Below the pieces are notes generated by a model. It did no database searches and had not been told where the DNA came from. It worked only from the letters and a program-made list of their open reading frames with translations. Of a stretch of DNA of 64,000 nucleotides, positions 43,638-56,087 are shown in pieces (within the stretch, counting starts at the first letter, position 1; each line of letters starts with the position of its first letter). The stretch comes from Nymphaea colorata (Eukaryota; Streptophyta; Magnoliopsida; Nymphaeales; Nymphaeaceae): NCBI RefSeq assembly GCF_008831285.2, contig NC_045142.1, positions 3,229,001 through 3,293,000 of the forward strand, read 5' to 3'. The translations under genes were made by a program, and so were the position numbers.

Positions 43638-44175
43638 CATTGGAATTATTCAAAAGGAAAGTTGATCACTGCAAATTGATCAGCAATTTATATCATACAA
43701 GCATGTTTACTTTTATTTATAAACATATTATCTTAATTGAGCAATCATAATGTTGTTAACATATTTATTTACTGGTTCGGCGAGACACGTGGCCCACCGA
43801 CCAACTGAGCCACTTACCGAGCATTTTGACTGAACAGCTCACAGACAGACAGAATAAAATGTGAAATTCATATAAGAAATGGTTGACTTATTTCTTGTGA
43901 TCTGAAGCACATGAGCCCCATGATCTGGACGACTCTTCTCCTTAAACAAATGAAGCGCAGTCAACGGTCTATTTTATGCAAGTCATGCTTGACCCCTAAC
44001 CTCATATGCCATAATTTGGGTCTCGCCCACAAAAAAAAAATTAGGCAGTTTTAAGCATGTTGATATATATATATAGTTAAAAATCCATCGCAATTTTATA
44101 CAGATTAATTCTGCGCAATTTTGCTGGTAGAAGACATAATTTAGATGCTTTTAAAAATAAAATTCAAAAGATATT

Positions 44176-44347
44176 CTTTAAGGTGCCGTTTGACAATAAT
44201 AACGTATTGTTGCTGTCTCATGAATCTGTCATAGATTTATTGAACACCTATTATGATGTTTTATGAATCTGCCCCATTTTTCAGGACAGGTTTATAGGTT
44301 TATGGAATAATAACAGAATGTTACTATTCCCAAACCACTCCTAAAAG
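44176..44347. mobile_element. MITE-like element, about 172 bp
   Basis: The left end 'ctttaaggtgccgtttgac' and the following 'aataataacgtattgtt' match the reverse complement of the right end ('cttttaggagtggtttggg', 'aatagtaacattctgtt') with scattered mismatches over about 35 bases. It is non-coding. The interior word 'ttttatgaatctgcc' reappears inverted near 48828, pointing to a second, decayed relative. Confidence 0.6.
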
Positions 44348-45600
44348 TTTTTATTCATTAAACAAATCATGTAAAACATATTCATCAAATTATTTTTGCC
44401 TATGCTTAAATATGCATTTCATTCACAAGTAGTAAAATACAAAAACACATAAAGAGTGCAGCATTTAATCGCAATGTTGATGGACATAATTTAAGTACAT
44501 GAATCTGAAACTCTAGCTCTTTAGCCAAGTGAAAGTACCTATGTGGCGGCCACATTTGAAAAAGGCCATGTCCTAATAAGACCCACCTCACCACTGTGTC
44601 CGAAAGTGGGCTCATGTTCAGCAGCCGAGCTATAAATTTTTGGCCAAGAGACGCTCTCATTCTAACTTTCAAAATTTAAGGGACACTCATATGTAAAAAA
44701 AAGTAAAAAAAAAAAAGAAAAAAAAAGAAGAAGGAAGTATCAATACATAAATAAAACAAATTCTATAGACAACTGCCCGCACCAGCAACAAATTGCTCAT
44801 GCTCATCCAATTGTATGGCGGTGCCCTACAAAAGGCCATATATTCACGTACCGCCAGGCGAACCGCCTAATTGGCCACCGACACGTATCTCTATCTTAGG
44901 GCCATGTCATTTTCAATGCCCCCCCCTACCTCATTCATGGTTCATTCAGGGGGCCATGCACCTTGTACGTGATCTACGTAGTTCAGATGCTCGCCACTCG
45001 TTTATCTTGATGCACCATATTCGTATTCTACAATATGATGTGATTATATTCAACATTTCGTTGTTGAACTAATCTACATGATGTCATATCCAGTAAGGTC
45101 ATATTGTTCTTGAATTATGTCCCAATAACATAATGTTCGATCTTTTCATGAAACGCTATTTAATAGCTATAAAACTAGCAAATAATTCTACCAATATGAT
45201 TTCAATCTAACTTGTAATACATTTTGTTATGTATCAAATTTGGTACAAAGAAGTCGGATGGTAAACTTTTAAGGAAAGAGGGATTTGAGTTCCCACTTGG
45301 ATGGGTGGTATCTGTAGCTGGCTGAGATGTTGCCATTAAAATGCTGGTGGGTCCTACAACCCACCGTGCCGAGCACATGAAGGAGCTGACATGGCATGTT
45401 GCGATTGGCGCGTATGACACTGAATCCTTATCCAAGAGGGACCTTTTCTGTCCCCTGCGTCTCCCTCACATGTGGGCTCCCCCGTTCATCGTCTGTCAAT
45501 GAGCCTCGTTGTCTCCAACCAGCAGATCCCTTGTGACTTTAACAATTCTTTAGCTTCTTCCATCAGTTTTTCAGCAGTATTCTATTATATTTGGAGAAAG
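44348..45600. other. Intergenic DNA upstream of the BAHD gene
   Basis: AT-rich with an A-rich run at 44694-44733. No gene is recognised; the last few hundred bases are presumably part of the acyltransferase promoter. Confidence 0.4.
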
Positions 45601-45700
45601 TGAGAGAGAGGTAGCCCTGTTGGCTGTTGACAGCATCTTTTTCGACGGCCAGCAGCGACCCCTTCCACAAATGCATGAACCGATCCCTCCCTTCCGTCGC

Positions 45701-45709
45701 TATAAATAG
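45701..45709 (+). promoter_or_regulatory. TATA box of the BAHD gene
   Basis: 'tataaatag' lies 106 bases upstream of the ATG at 45807, followed by a CT-rich patch (45720-45735) and a GA-rich leader (45743-45792). Position and wording are standard for a plant class II promoter. Confidence 0.75.
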
Positions 45710-45806
45710 CCGTCGCCTGCTCACTCTCACTCCCCACCACCAAGAAGAGAAAGAGAGTGAGCTACAGTGAGAAAAGAACAGAGAGAGAGAGATTGGTAGT
45801 GGAAAA

Positions 45807-47234
45807 ATGGCGGTAGCACCATCCAAGTGTTCTTCTTCCTCTTCTGTGAGCCCCCTCTCTGAGTGCACGGTCTTCCCTGAGAGTCCCTCGATTCCCGTGG
45901 CCTACAAATTGACTGTTTCCGACCTGCCCATGCTCTCTTGCCAATACATTCAGAAGGGGGTGCTTCTCCCCTGCCCTCCCGACGCGTTGCTCAGCCTCCT
46001 GAAGGACGCCCTGTCGCGCACCCTCGTGCATTTCCCCCTGCTCGCCGGCCGTCTCCGGACGGACGCCGACGGGTACGTTTACGTGGACAGCGACGGCTCC
46101 GGTGTCCCTTTCGTCCACGCCGCGGCGCCCGGACTGAAGGTGGGTGACGTGTTGGCTCCCCAAGACGTGCCGGAGGTCGTCCGCGGGTTCTTCGCGATGG
46201 ATGGTGCTGTGAGCTATGAAGGGCACTTCCGGCCGCTGGCTGCCGTGCAGGTGACTGAGCTCGCGGACGGAGTCTTCGTCGGGGCCACAGTCAACCACTC
46301 ATTGCTGGACGGCACGTCCTTCTGGAACTTCTTCAACACGTGGGCAGAGATTGCTCGGGGATGCACCGAGATATCGCGACCCCCCGACTCGAACCGGTTC
46401 TTCGTGAAGGACTCGGCCGCTGTCCTCCGCTTCGATGCCGGCAGGGCCCTCGCTCCGCCGAAGGTGGCGGCGCCACCCTTGAGGGAGAGAATCTTCAGTT
46501 TCAGCCGGCGGGCGGTGGTCGAGCTTAAGGAAATCGCGAACCAGTGGAAGGGCGCCATGGGCGAGGAGGCGGACATGGTGGAGGTGCTCGGGAAGGCAAG
46601 CAACGACGCCTGGAAGGGAAGCGGTAAAGGGAGGAACGGGACTGCAGGGTTACCGGCGCCGGAGGTGTCGTCGTTCCAGTCGCTGTGCGCGCAGATATGG
46701 AGGTCGGTGACGCGGGCGAGGCGGCTGCCAGCGACGACGAAGACCACGACGTTCCGGATGGCGGTGAACTGCCGGCACCGAGTGAGCCCCCGGATGCACG
46801 CCGAGTACTTCGGAAACGCCATCCAGAGCGTGCCGGCGACGGTGGAGGTGGCGGAGCTGCTCCGGCAGGAGGTCGGGTGGGCAGCGTGGCTGCTCCACCA
46901 GGGGGTGGCGGAGCACTGGGACGCCGCCATCAGGGGGCGGGTGGAGGAGTGGGAGAGAGCGCCACGCGTCTTCCCGCTGGGCAACCCCGACGGCGCGGCC
47001 ATCACCATGGGCAGCTCCTCACGCTTCCCCATGTACGACAACGACTTCGGGTGGGGCCGCCCGGTGGCCATCCGCAGCGGCCGAGCCAACAAGTTCGACG
47101 GCAAGATGTCGGCGTTCCCCGGCTGGGACGGCGCCGGCAGCGTCGACGTCGAGATGTGCCTCGCCGCCGACACCATGACGCGCCTTGAGCGCGACCCCGA
47201 GTTCATGCAATACGTCACCCTGCCCCAAAACTAA
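45807..47234 (+). CDS. BAHD-family acyltransferase (EPS1/At3g50280-like)
   Basis: Cytosolic acyl-CoA-dependent O- or N-acyltransferase of specialised metabolism. It is an intronless frame of 475 aa with a real ATG and Kozak-like 'aaaaATGGCG'. The catalytic HxxxD motif is HSLLD at residues 164-168, inside VNHSLLDGTSFWNFFNTW. The structural DFGWG motif is at 413-417, and YFGN lies at 334-337. The N-terminus (CTVFPESPSIPVAYKLTVSDLPMLSCQYIQKG) is typical of the clade that includes EPS1 and the 'uncharacterized acetyltransferase At3g50280' group. A glycine/lysine-rich linker at about 262-285 is longer than usual. The coding region is strikingly G+C rich, especially at third positions, compared with the AT-rich surroundings. 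Substrate and acyl donor cannot be read from sequence. Confidence 0.94.
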   Translation: MAVAPSKCSSSSSVSPLSECTVFPESPSIPVAYKLTVSDLPMLSCQYIQKGVLLPCPPDALLSLLKDALSRTLVHFPLLAGRLRTDADGYVYVDSDGSGVPFVHAAAPGLKVGDVLAPQDVPEVVRGFFAMDGAVSYEGHFRPLAAVQVTELADGVFVGATVNHSLLDGTSFWNFFNTWAEIARGCTEISRPPDSNRFFVKDSAAVLRFDAGRALAPPKVAAPPLRERIFSFSRRAVVELKEIANQWKGAMGEEADMVEVLGKASNDAWKGSGKGRNGTAGLPAPEVSSFQSLCAQIWRSVTRARRLPATTKTTTFRMAVNCRHRVSPRMHAEYFGNAIQSVPATVEVAELLRQEVGWAAWLLHQGVAEHWDAAIRGRVEEWERAPRVFPLGNPDGAAITMGSSSRFPMYDNDFGWGRPVAIRSGRANKFDGKMSAFPGWDGAGSVDVEMCLAADTMTRLERDPEFMQYVTLPQN

Positions 47235-47623
47235 ACTCTCCTCAAATCCCCCTAAAACCTTCTTACTTCAAACTGCTTTCTCAAATCCCACCTCCTTCAA
47301 ACTTCTTAATGTAATATTTTTCAGAGAACCCTTCGTCCCAAATCCGCCTTCACCATGGTAACTATGTCTAAGAATACGTTCTCCCTTTCTTCTCCAAGAA
47401 AGAAGATTGTGAATACTTGGTCGCTCTGCTGTTAACTCTGATCAGGAACAATGTTGGTCTCATTATGTAACTGTAGTGAAGGGGATTTCCTTTCATATCT
47501 CCTTCATTTTCTTTTCCCTTTTTCTCATTTTGGGTTTTGCTGTTATTTCTTCTTGTAGTTTCTGTCATATCTACTAATAATAATTTTCTTCCTTGGATAA
47601 GACTTTTCTCCTTTTTTGCTTTT

Positions 47624-47649
47624 AGAGAGAGAGAGAGAGAGAGAGAGAG
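47624..47649. repeat. (GA)n microsatellite
   Basis: About 13 GA units, some 390 bases after the BAHD stop codon. Confidence 0.95.
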
Positions 47650-48454
47650 GACAAAATAGAAATTTAAGGAAGCCTATGGACATGAAGAGAAAGAGAATTT
47701 ACTTTCGCTTCTTATAATATGTGTTGGTGGAATTTCTGTTCTTGGAATCTTCCTTTGCAGATTGGTGGCATTTTGCTCCACATATTATTTGATGATGCTT
47801 TTCTGCTTTTCCAAAATGGATATGGGCCCAACCGACCCGAGTCACCTCTGTCAATTAAAGCCTAACAGAGGGATGTTGTCAACTATGCCTCCCATAAGGT
47901 CCAAAAACAAAAACTCAAAAAAAAAAAAAAATCAGATTTTTTATTTTTATTTTTGATGCTATGGTAGAACATTACTGGTCTAGAATTAAACAGAAGACTT
48001 TCAGTTGAAAGAGGTCAAAAATTTAATTTGAAAGAAGTCAAGAGTTTAATGCTTAGAATTTATTTATATATTTTTTTTAAGCTTAAAGCTGACAAAATAG
48101 TTAAATAATTCATTGGTGGCAATGCTTGCGCGTGTCCGGGGACGGTGTCCATGTGATGCAGAGCTTGATGTTGACCTTTTATAGGTGCTAGTTGACATAG
48201 GAGAGGGACAGTAGCCACCAACTGCTAGAGCTGTCTGTGAGGCATCTTTCTCTACTAGTAAAAAAATTGCCAAAAGAAATTAAGACCAAGTGATGAATTC
48301 TCTTGACCCAAGTTGACAATGCTAAAGACTATAACAAATTTTAAATTACCAATGTTGATTGCTAAGTTGACATTGTTAATTATTTTCATTTGTCAGATAT
48401 CTTGGCAATAATAAGAAAGCATGAAAATAATGTGCATATGTGTGTATATTATGT

Positions 48455-48497
48455 TAGAGAGAGAGAGAGAGAGAAGAGCAAGAGAGAGAGAGAGAGG
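48455..48497. repeat. (GA)n, interrupted
   Basis: Two GA runs separated by 'agagcaag'. Confidence 0.9.
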
Positions 48498-49437
48498 TAT
48501 TAATTGAACATGAGGTTGACTAGCTCTATTAATATTGATGTCAAGTTGGCAAATTTTTTAGCCTTGACAAAAAAGCTACGAATAATAAAATGTGAGGGAA
48601 GTAGGAATCACGTGAAATGAGATACGTGCTCCAAATAATTACTACTTCTCATAAGAACATGTCCTAAAGATGCATTGCGATTTGGAAAATCAGATCCACT
48701 TTGAAAGACTTCACTGTCAAAGAATACTCTCAAAAGCTGGAGTCTCTAAGGATCCATCTAGTAGATGAAACAGTTTGTAATTGTTTTAAGTTTGTAATTG
48801 TTAATGAATCTATCTTAAAAGTTGAGGCAGATTCATAAAATACTTTTTAAGGTATTTCAAGAATCTACCCCAAACTTTGAACCATCAAATGACCGCCAAA
48901 GAGCTGTTTGTTTCATTACCATTCTTCTTAAATAGTTGCACATGTTTCGAGGTTGCTCTTGATGGTCATATTTGATAGCTTCGGATCTTAAATTAAAGAC
49001 TCATCCATAATTCGCATGAACGAAAATCCGCGGCACCTACAAATCTAAGATCTGTAACACATGCCAACACCACGGAAGGCGAAGAAGATGGATCGAGCTC
49101 CAACTTGAAGAAATTTTTTGCTTTCTAGCTTCGGTCGTAGAAAATGGTTCATTTTTATACACGTTTTGGCTTCAACCTCAAGGTTTGAACCTTTAATATA
49201 TATACCTACATCTCAACTATCTTGTTTGTTTTCTGTAATTCGATTATTCTTTCATTTCTTTTAATAAAAGGTCCCGGAACCTCATCTCTAACAGCGTTTG
49301 CATCAAAACTATCATATTTGTTTAAAAATTAAAGCAAAGGCGCAGAGTGGCAGCATACCTCGGGCCTACTGAAGTACCACTTCAAAATATATTAGGAGGA
49401 TCACTCTTTTACGACAGACCACTGACAGCCACACAAT

Positions 49438-49490
49438 CTATATATATATATATATATATATCGAGAGAGAGAGAGAGAGAGGGGGGGGGG
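49438..49490. repeat. (TA)n-(GA)n-(G)n compound tract
   Basis: About ten TA units, then 'tcga', GA units and ten G residues. The ordering TA-GA-G is similar to 56800-56850. Confidence 0.95.
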
Positions 49491-49863
49491 TCAATGGGTC
49501 CCCCATCGTAAATAAATAAAAAAAGTGGAAAGATGATCAGTATTTATACCATTCTAAAAGGATTGGCAAAATATGCATTTTTCTAATTGTCCATAAGTTT
49601 GTAGGGATTCAACTCAAATGAGCTAACGGCACTCTGGAAGATTGTAGCTTGGCATGTAGCTTGCTTTGGCCTTTAGCATTCCAAAGTGCCAAACACCAAG
49701 CTAAAGGGCATTGTTAATAATATGTTATGTACATGGAATCGATTCAACCTATTATGCGACTTGTTTTTAGATGATGTCGTCCATTTTCCTCACTTTTTCA
49801 CTTCTTATCACTTTCCTGTTTCTGATTTTTATATTTACAACTATTTTCCTACCTAGAAGCGCG

Positions 49864-50023
49864 TAGCATAGCTAGTGGACTGGTGAAAGTATCGTCGACA
49901 ATTCAATTCTCATGGGTACCACTCATTTAAACTGTAAATGGTGATATGCTACGCGGACTGATGAAAGTATCGTGATCAATTCAATTCTCATGAGCACACT
50001 TATTTAAACTGTAAATGGTGAAT
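49864..50023. repeat. Tandem duplication, about 80 bp
   Basis: 'gactggtgaaagtatcg' and 'caattcaattctcatg' plus 'tttaaactgtaaatggtga' occur in the first copy (about 49864-49943) and again in the second (about 49945-50023) with scattered changes. Confidence 0.85.
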
Positions 50024-50937
50024 GCGTGACAAGTTTCAACATAGATTCATTTGAAAGGAAGGCGGCCGCACTCCAAGGTGGGTAGGGGCCAATATGGACG
50101 GAACAAGAATGGCCTTAACCAGCAGATCATCTCTCTCCCTGGCATTCCATTCATGACCTAACTACTATCCCGGTTTCGAGGAAGGAATCACTTGCTCGAT
50201 CGAACCCACGTAAATTCACAACCATCAAAGATTGGTGAATATGTGTGCGTGTACGTTTCTGTTTTTGAAATTCTTCTCGATTCAAGATGCTTCCACGTTT
50301 CATGGTCTTCTGCCATCCATGAAGTGAGTGAGTGATGAATCCGGCGCATCCAAAGATTCCAACGGAGGATACATCATCTTCACCATCATTGCAGGAATTC
50401 TCCAACACTCTCTCTCTCTCCCACACTCTTCTCTATCTCTATCTACGTACTTTTTTATTTTATTTCGCTGGTCCCACTGTCCATAGCCACTTCAAATGGG
50501 AATTGTGACAGCTTCGATTCAGAACACTTGAATAGATTGAAAGTTGGGACAAGTTAGAGTTAAAACTGTTGAAAATTGAGAGAAGTTTCACCCTAGATCC
50601 GGTAAATTACTCGGTGTTGCATTTTGTTAATGTTCAGTATTACATTTTCAGAGTTCATCAGTAAACCGACAAGCCTATCACAGAGGTGAAGCAGCATATG
50701 GACATGAGATCAAGCACTCGAACCGAGTACTTAGGAGTTGAGCCACAGTACTTGGTAGCCCCCAAAAACACACATATTACTGTGCAGTAATTAGGGGACA
50801 AGGTAAATGAACTACTTTGTACAAATAGCGTCACCTCTCTTATAGATTCCTGGCCTGATCTCAACTCCATTTGCATCCTTAGTTCAAGCATGGAACCAAA
50901 AGTTTAAATCTGCATCCTGAGAAGCTCAACATTTTTC

Positions 50938-50940
<3 letters not shown>

Positions 50941-50979
<39 letters not shown>
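50941..50979. repeat. (CT)n microsatellite
   Basis: About 19 CT units. Confidence 0.95.
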
Positions 50980-50981
<2 letters not shown>

Positions 50982-52211
50982 CTTTCTTCGTCTACATCGA
51001 ATTTCAGCTTTCTTTCTTTCTTTCTTTTTTTCCCACATTCCTCCTTGCCACCAACAAGCCTGGTGTAATACTAATATGAATGAGCAAGTTACATACTTTA
51101 CACGGATAAGGAAAATGAAAATTTTCGTGCTCTCCTGGATGTCAGGTCAATGATGGAGGGTACAAAAGCATGATGGAGGTTCCTTCCCTTTTTCTCCATG
51201 AAGCACAAAACATGTGTCTGTGTCTCATCGTTTTACACACATAGATTTTCATAGACAAGATATTTGAAGATCAATTCTAGTTTTTTGGGTTTTGATTAAT
51301 GTAATTTATTCATTTCAATTGCAGTAAAGTAGGGTAGTATTAAATTTTTTAAATCTTACGATAGATTGAAGGTGATTAAGTTTATTGATATGGTTAATAA
51401 AGCATTTTCAAAAGTGCAAAACGATGAGTTGCGATCTGTCTATACTTGGACAGTGATCCTCGTAAACCAGTAACCTCCGAAGATGACGATGATGATGGAG
51501 CAATGGAGTCTGGACGGTTTGGAAAGATAGTAGGATTTTGATCGGCATGGAGCCTCCACCCAAACGAAGTCTTTTTTTGTTGATACTTCATCATTGGTAA
51601 AACCAAGGCTTGGTGCAAGACTTGCGATAAGGGATGGTTCTGCAGATATTTGCCACATGTTCCATGTCATGCAGTTTACTCTTCTTCATTCAGGAGTAGG
51701 TTATCTCCTCCAAGAAAACTGACAGGAAGGGTATATGTGATGTCCCCCAGCCTCAGGCTGATTTCTGGATATATGTGATGTCAGAAAGTGTTTCTGCTAG
51801 AGTCATGGTGGTTACTTATGTCTACTGCTTCTTAGTTACCTCAGAAGGAGGTGCCACTGTAGATCATGGATGCAAAGTTTGGATAAAAGCATTTCCATCA
51901 AAAGTAAGGTTTAACTTTGTCAAACTTTATGATTTCTTGGTAAATTAGTAGTTTCATCAATGACCGATAAAACCATGCAGCAATATCCTTGCCTCCTTTA
52001 GCTTTTCTTTCCTCAAAGATCTTGTCTTCTTGATGCAAGCATCCACAGTTCCAACCAGCTTGCTTTTCCAAAAACAAATGGAAGCACAGGAAGTTATGGA
52101 AAAATGCTTCTTCTGCCACAAGATAAGATACATTGTGGGCATTGAACTCAATGAATGAATAGCAACACTTGATCACCAAGCACACAATTAGGCAATGAAC
52201 CATCTACTAAA

Positions 52212-55200
52212 CTAATCATATCTGACTGCTGGAGACCTGAACACCAACCGGACCAGCCACTGAACAGGCCTCAACAGTTGTGCTCGTTTTTTCCTCCAGA
52301 ACCAAATTGCAGCATTGTACTGCTCATTACGAATCTTCTTTGTTGCTGCTCGCCAGTCATACTTCTCCATCTCTTCTCTAGCAGCTCTTCCCATAGCTGT
52401 TCTCAATTCTTCATTAGAGAGCAAAGTTTGCACTTTGTTGACACAATCTTCTAGATCACCAGGTGTAAAAAGGTAACCTATCTTTCCATCTTGATCTTCA
52501 GGAATTATATCTGGTATTCCTCCAGCACGTGCAGCCACCACTGGAACACCTGATGACATGGCCTCTAGCACAACAAACCCAAGTGTTTCAGATTCTGATG
52601 GCATCACAAAGACATCACCACTTGCATACGCTTGTGATAATTCCTCCCCCTGCAGCATTCCTGTGAAAACAGCAGGCATGCCAGAGAACATTTTCTCTAG
52701 CTCTAGTCTGCGGACAAGATCATGTCATATAGCTGCAAATTTAGACACATGATTTTCAGATGCTAGTGGCAGGGCCTTGTGCTTACCTATATGGCCCATC
52801 TCCTACAAAAGCAATCCGTGCATTTGGAAGTTGGTCCATCACCCTACAAATTGATCATGGTGTCAGCAATATATTTCAACAACCAATTCCATATCTACAC
52901 TTGACCTCCAAGATAATATCATACCTTTTAAGGACATCCAAGCTCTTTTCAACTCCTAGCCTTCCCACATGAATTATGAGTGGCTTTTGTGGTTCACCGT
53001 TACTAGTCAACAACAAAAAGAAACTCTCACTAACTAAAGATGCATAGACATCGGAGGCACAAATGGCCTATAAATGCAAAAAGAGGTTATCTTGCTTACG
53101 TAAGTCGGATTCTCATCTCTTCACTTTGATAACGTGGATGGAAGCTCTCGGAATCAACACCTTTGCTCCAAAGTCGTATTTTATTAGCTGAAACATCAAG
53201 CAAGGTGTAATACTTAGAACTTGGAAGCCAACATGAAGATGTAACAGTTAGAAGCCAAAGTTGTTAATGATGCAGTTCACCTGCAGTCACACGGGCAGCC
53301 AAGAGGTCTCGACTGATGGCAACAGAAGGAACCAGAGTAAGATCTGCCGCTCTGTGAAGAAATTCTTTATAAAGTAAAAGCAGATTAGAGACTAAAACAA
53401 TTGAAGTATCAGAGAAATGATGAAATAAGAAGTGAAAATCTTCCATACTTATGATTAGCCACATAGGTTTCACCAGCCAGCTGAATGTGTACCTTGGGAT
53501 ATATCTGTGACCAGAAATATAAACAAAACTAAGATGAATAGCGAGGAAAACCATGTTAAGCATGTTCATCGTGACACGTAAAGATTAGATGTATCAGAGT
53601 AGAAGTCAAGAGTACACAGTAAAAACATATTTTATTAAGTTGGGGAGGATTGTAAACTTATTCCTTCCCCTTTTCTGAATTTATCTGATGAAAAAAAAAA
53701 ATTAGAAAAGAAGCAACTGACTCACATTGGAACATGAGTGTGATATGACAGCACCAAGGGAACACATAATAGTTTGGCAATTACTAGTGCACCAAATACC
53801 TGAAAAATACAGAATGGTCAAATAATAAATATTTATTTTACATAAAAATATGATTTCAATTTGTCATGCGTACCATAATTCCAGGCGATGAAGCATGGAT
53901 TATGTCAGGCTTGAATTTTGCAACTTCAGAAATTATTCTTGGGCTCAGGGCCAATGAGAGTGGCACGTTTCGGTACCATGGGCAAGGGAAGCTGTAAAAG
54001 AAATAGAAATGCTTAGAAGGCCTAGAGAGATGCATAAGCACACAACATTCATGCATAATTTGCCTTTATGGTTCAGTCAGAGGATAATGCAAATTCGTTG
54101 CACAATTTCCCACCCAACAGAAAGCGTTATATATCTCAGGTCACATATCCAGGCAATAAGACAACACAGGCAAACACAACCCATCAGAGGCACAGTATAT
54201 AATAATAATTTCTCAGAGGCTGATCAATTTCCTTGTACGAGTTTCTAATCCACAGTCAAGTGGTCACAGATTTCCAAGAGGATTGCAAATATATAAGAAC
54301 CACGAAGTCATGGGCTAAAGCCAGTCTTCTGCAAGGTGAACATTAACACAATAACTTTTCTATACATTTCGGTGCCAATGAACGGTTTAGGGTTTCAGAG
54401 TTTGAAGATCCTCAAAAGTCTCATTTTTACAAAGAATCCTTTAGATGGCTGTCAAGTCAATATGGCAACACTGGAAAGAGTGATTAATCTTTAGATTCCG
54501 TTGGGTGTCCGAAGCTGCATAATTACATGCATATGCTGACAGGAGACATGTATTTTCTAGGTTCCCATATAAACAAAGAATACAGAAATCACCTCCATGA
54601 ACCGATCAATTTAGCACCATAGAACTCTTGCGGAACACCTTCATGAGTGGTCACCACAATGACCTAGATACAGACAGGGGACATTAAATATGTGAAAAAT
54701 ATCACTGCATTTATTTAAATGAGAAAAACCAATCAATGCCTCACTCTCAATACACCTTTTAGCGTATGTGAAGCCTGAAAGTAGCTTTACAACTCACTAA
54801 CAGAAAACTCTAATATAGAGTTGCAACAGAAAAAGATACATATTGATTGACTATGCAAATACCTCATCCCCCATTTCGCGCAGATACTTGATGAAGTTTT
54901 GGAAACGGTTCTTGTATCCCGAAATGTAGCTGCAGTCATAGAAAGCATACATCAGTTCGTCATGTGGTTGTTTGTTTTCCTGTTTTCAATACACGGGTAT
55001 CACAGGAGAAAAGGCCAACCATGGTCTACAGATAAGTATAATATAAATATTAATTCTAGGGTCAGTTTTCTTTAACATAATGGCATAATTAAGTTCAATT
55101 CATTAAATGCAAGACAAGAAAAACCATCCCAGAACTTTTGCGTCAGACTTCCGATAAAATTTGGATTGAAGTTCAGATCTCAATCCAATGAACACGGTTC

Positions 55201-56087
55201 TATAATCCAAAATGAGGACCTAAATAAATCAAAGACCTGAGGACAAACACATTGGATAAAAAAACAGGCCCTTAAAAAACCTGTCTGTGGCATTTCCTCA
55301 AACAATAGCTGGATATCTCACCTGCACAGGCATGAACTTGCGCAACCTCTCCAAAATTTTCCTATTCAATTAGACAGTCACCATAGCATGAAAAATGCAT
55401 AAGAAGGATCTCCCTTTCTTCACTATTTGTAACCGAAGCCAACACTATAACATCTATTTACAGGATTCAATTCCAAAGACAATTGTCCGTAACATGAAAA
55501 TTAAGCAACAAGAAGAAAAAAGGATCCCCAACAAGACGAGCATGATAACTCTCAAGTCCAATTCAATAGTACTTGCAATATTTCAACACCACAATTTGCC
55601 ATTTATGGAAACCGGATTTCAGATGACAAAAAAAGACAAATTCAACTCGGAATGGTACAGAACAAGAAATTTGGTGCAACATAAACTTAGAACAACAAAT
55701 TACCAACTTGAAGAAAAGAGTTCACGAAAACGGGGAACGGTAGGCTACCAAAGTGCAGAAGCGGTAAAAGTGAAAAGAGACGCACGCGAAAGGGGAAGGC
55801 TCCACGAAAAGAGCGATCCTTCTCGGTTTAGACTTGGGGTCAACCACAGGCGTTCCAATTGATGGCACGTCCGCTTCCACTTCAGCTACCAATTCCATTT
55901 CTCCCGAACTCAAGCTCTCAGTTCTTCCCACCATACATCTTTGCCTTTTAGCAACCGATAACACGCTAGTGCGAAAGATGGTAGTTCTGCAGTCACCAAC
56001 AGTAAGCTTGACCGGCCGTTTCTTCACCAGGTACGCGGGAGAGACCTTCTGCGGTACTAGCGGATTCGTATACAAGGAAGCAGCCAT
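52212..56087 (-). CDS. SQD2: Sulfoquinovosyltransferase SQD2, chloroplastic
   Basis: Transfers sulfoquinovose from UDP-sulfoquinovose to diacylglycerol, the last step of sulfolipid (SQDG) synthesis, at the plastid inner envelope. I joined eleven exons on the minus strand: 56087-55786, 54929-54863, 54663-54593, 53991-53874, 53799-53726, 53504-53449, 53364-53281, 53187-53100, 53002-52925, 52843-52787 and 52707-52212. All introns are GT-AG; the sum is 1491 bases, that is 496 aa. Residues 1 to about 85 are a Ser/Thr/Arg/Lys-rich transit peptide. The mature GT4 glycosyltransferase starts near RRIALFVEPSPFAYISGYKNR's beginning at residue 89. Landmarks are SYHTHVP (204-210), HVGRLGVEKS (298-307), VGDGP (326-330), and the ExxxxxxxE catalytic motif E372-E380 (ETLGFVVLE) followed by GVPVVAARAGGIPDI. 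The C-terminus ends NEQYNAAIWFWRKK plus a tail. Every key residue is present; no break is seen. It is usually phosphate-starvation induced; no such element was verified here. Confidence 0.96.

Larger units (their letters stand above)
47235..52211. other. About 5 kb without a recognised gene
   Basis: The first few hundred bases are the presumed 3' region of the BAHD gene. A minus-strand frame at 48064-48273 and others near 50151, 51440 and 51898-52203 were examined and not recognised. The stretch near 48775-48900 contains an inverted relative of the 44176 MITE-like unit, and 48960-49060 has a decayed 'tttgatagcttcggatctt' word of the 40823 family. Confidence 0.45.

Noticed and set aside
46214-47218. 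334-codon minus-strand frame, and others at 46685-47188
   Set aside because: They are shadows of the GC-rich BAHD coding sequence, with no family character.
55395-55862. 155-codon plus-strand frame
   Set aside because: It overlaps SQD2 intron 1 and exon 1 in antisense, is of low complexity, and matches nothing known.
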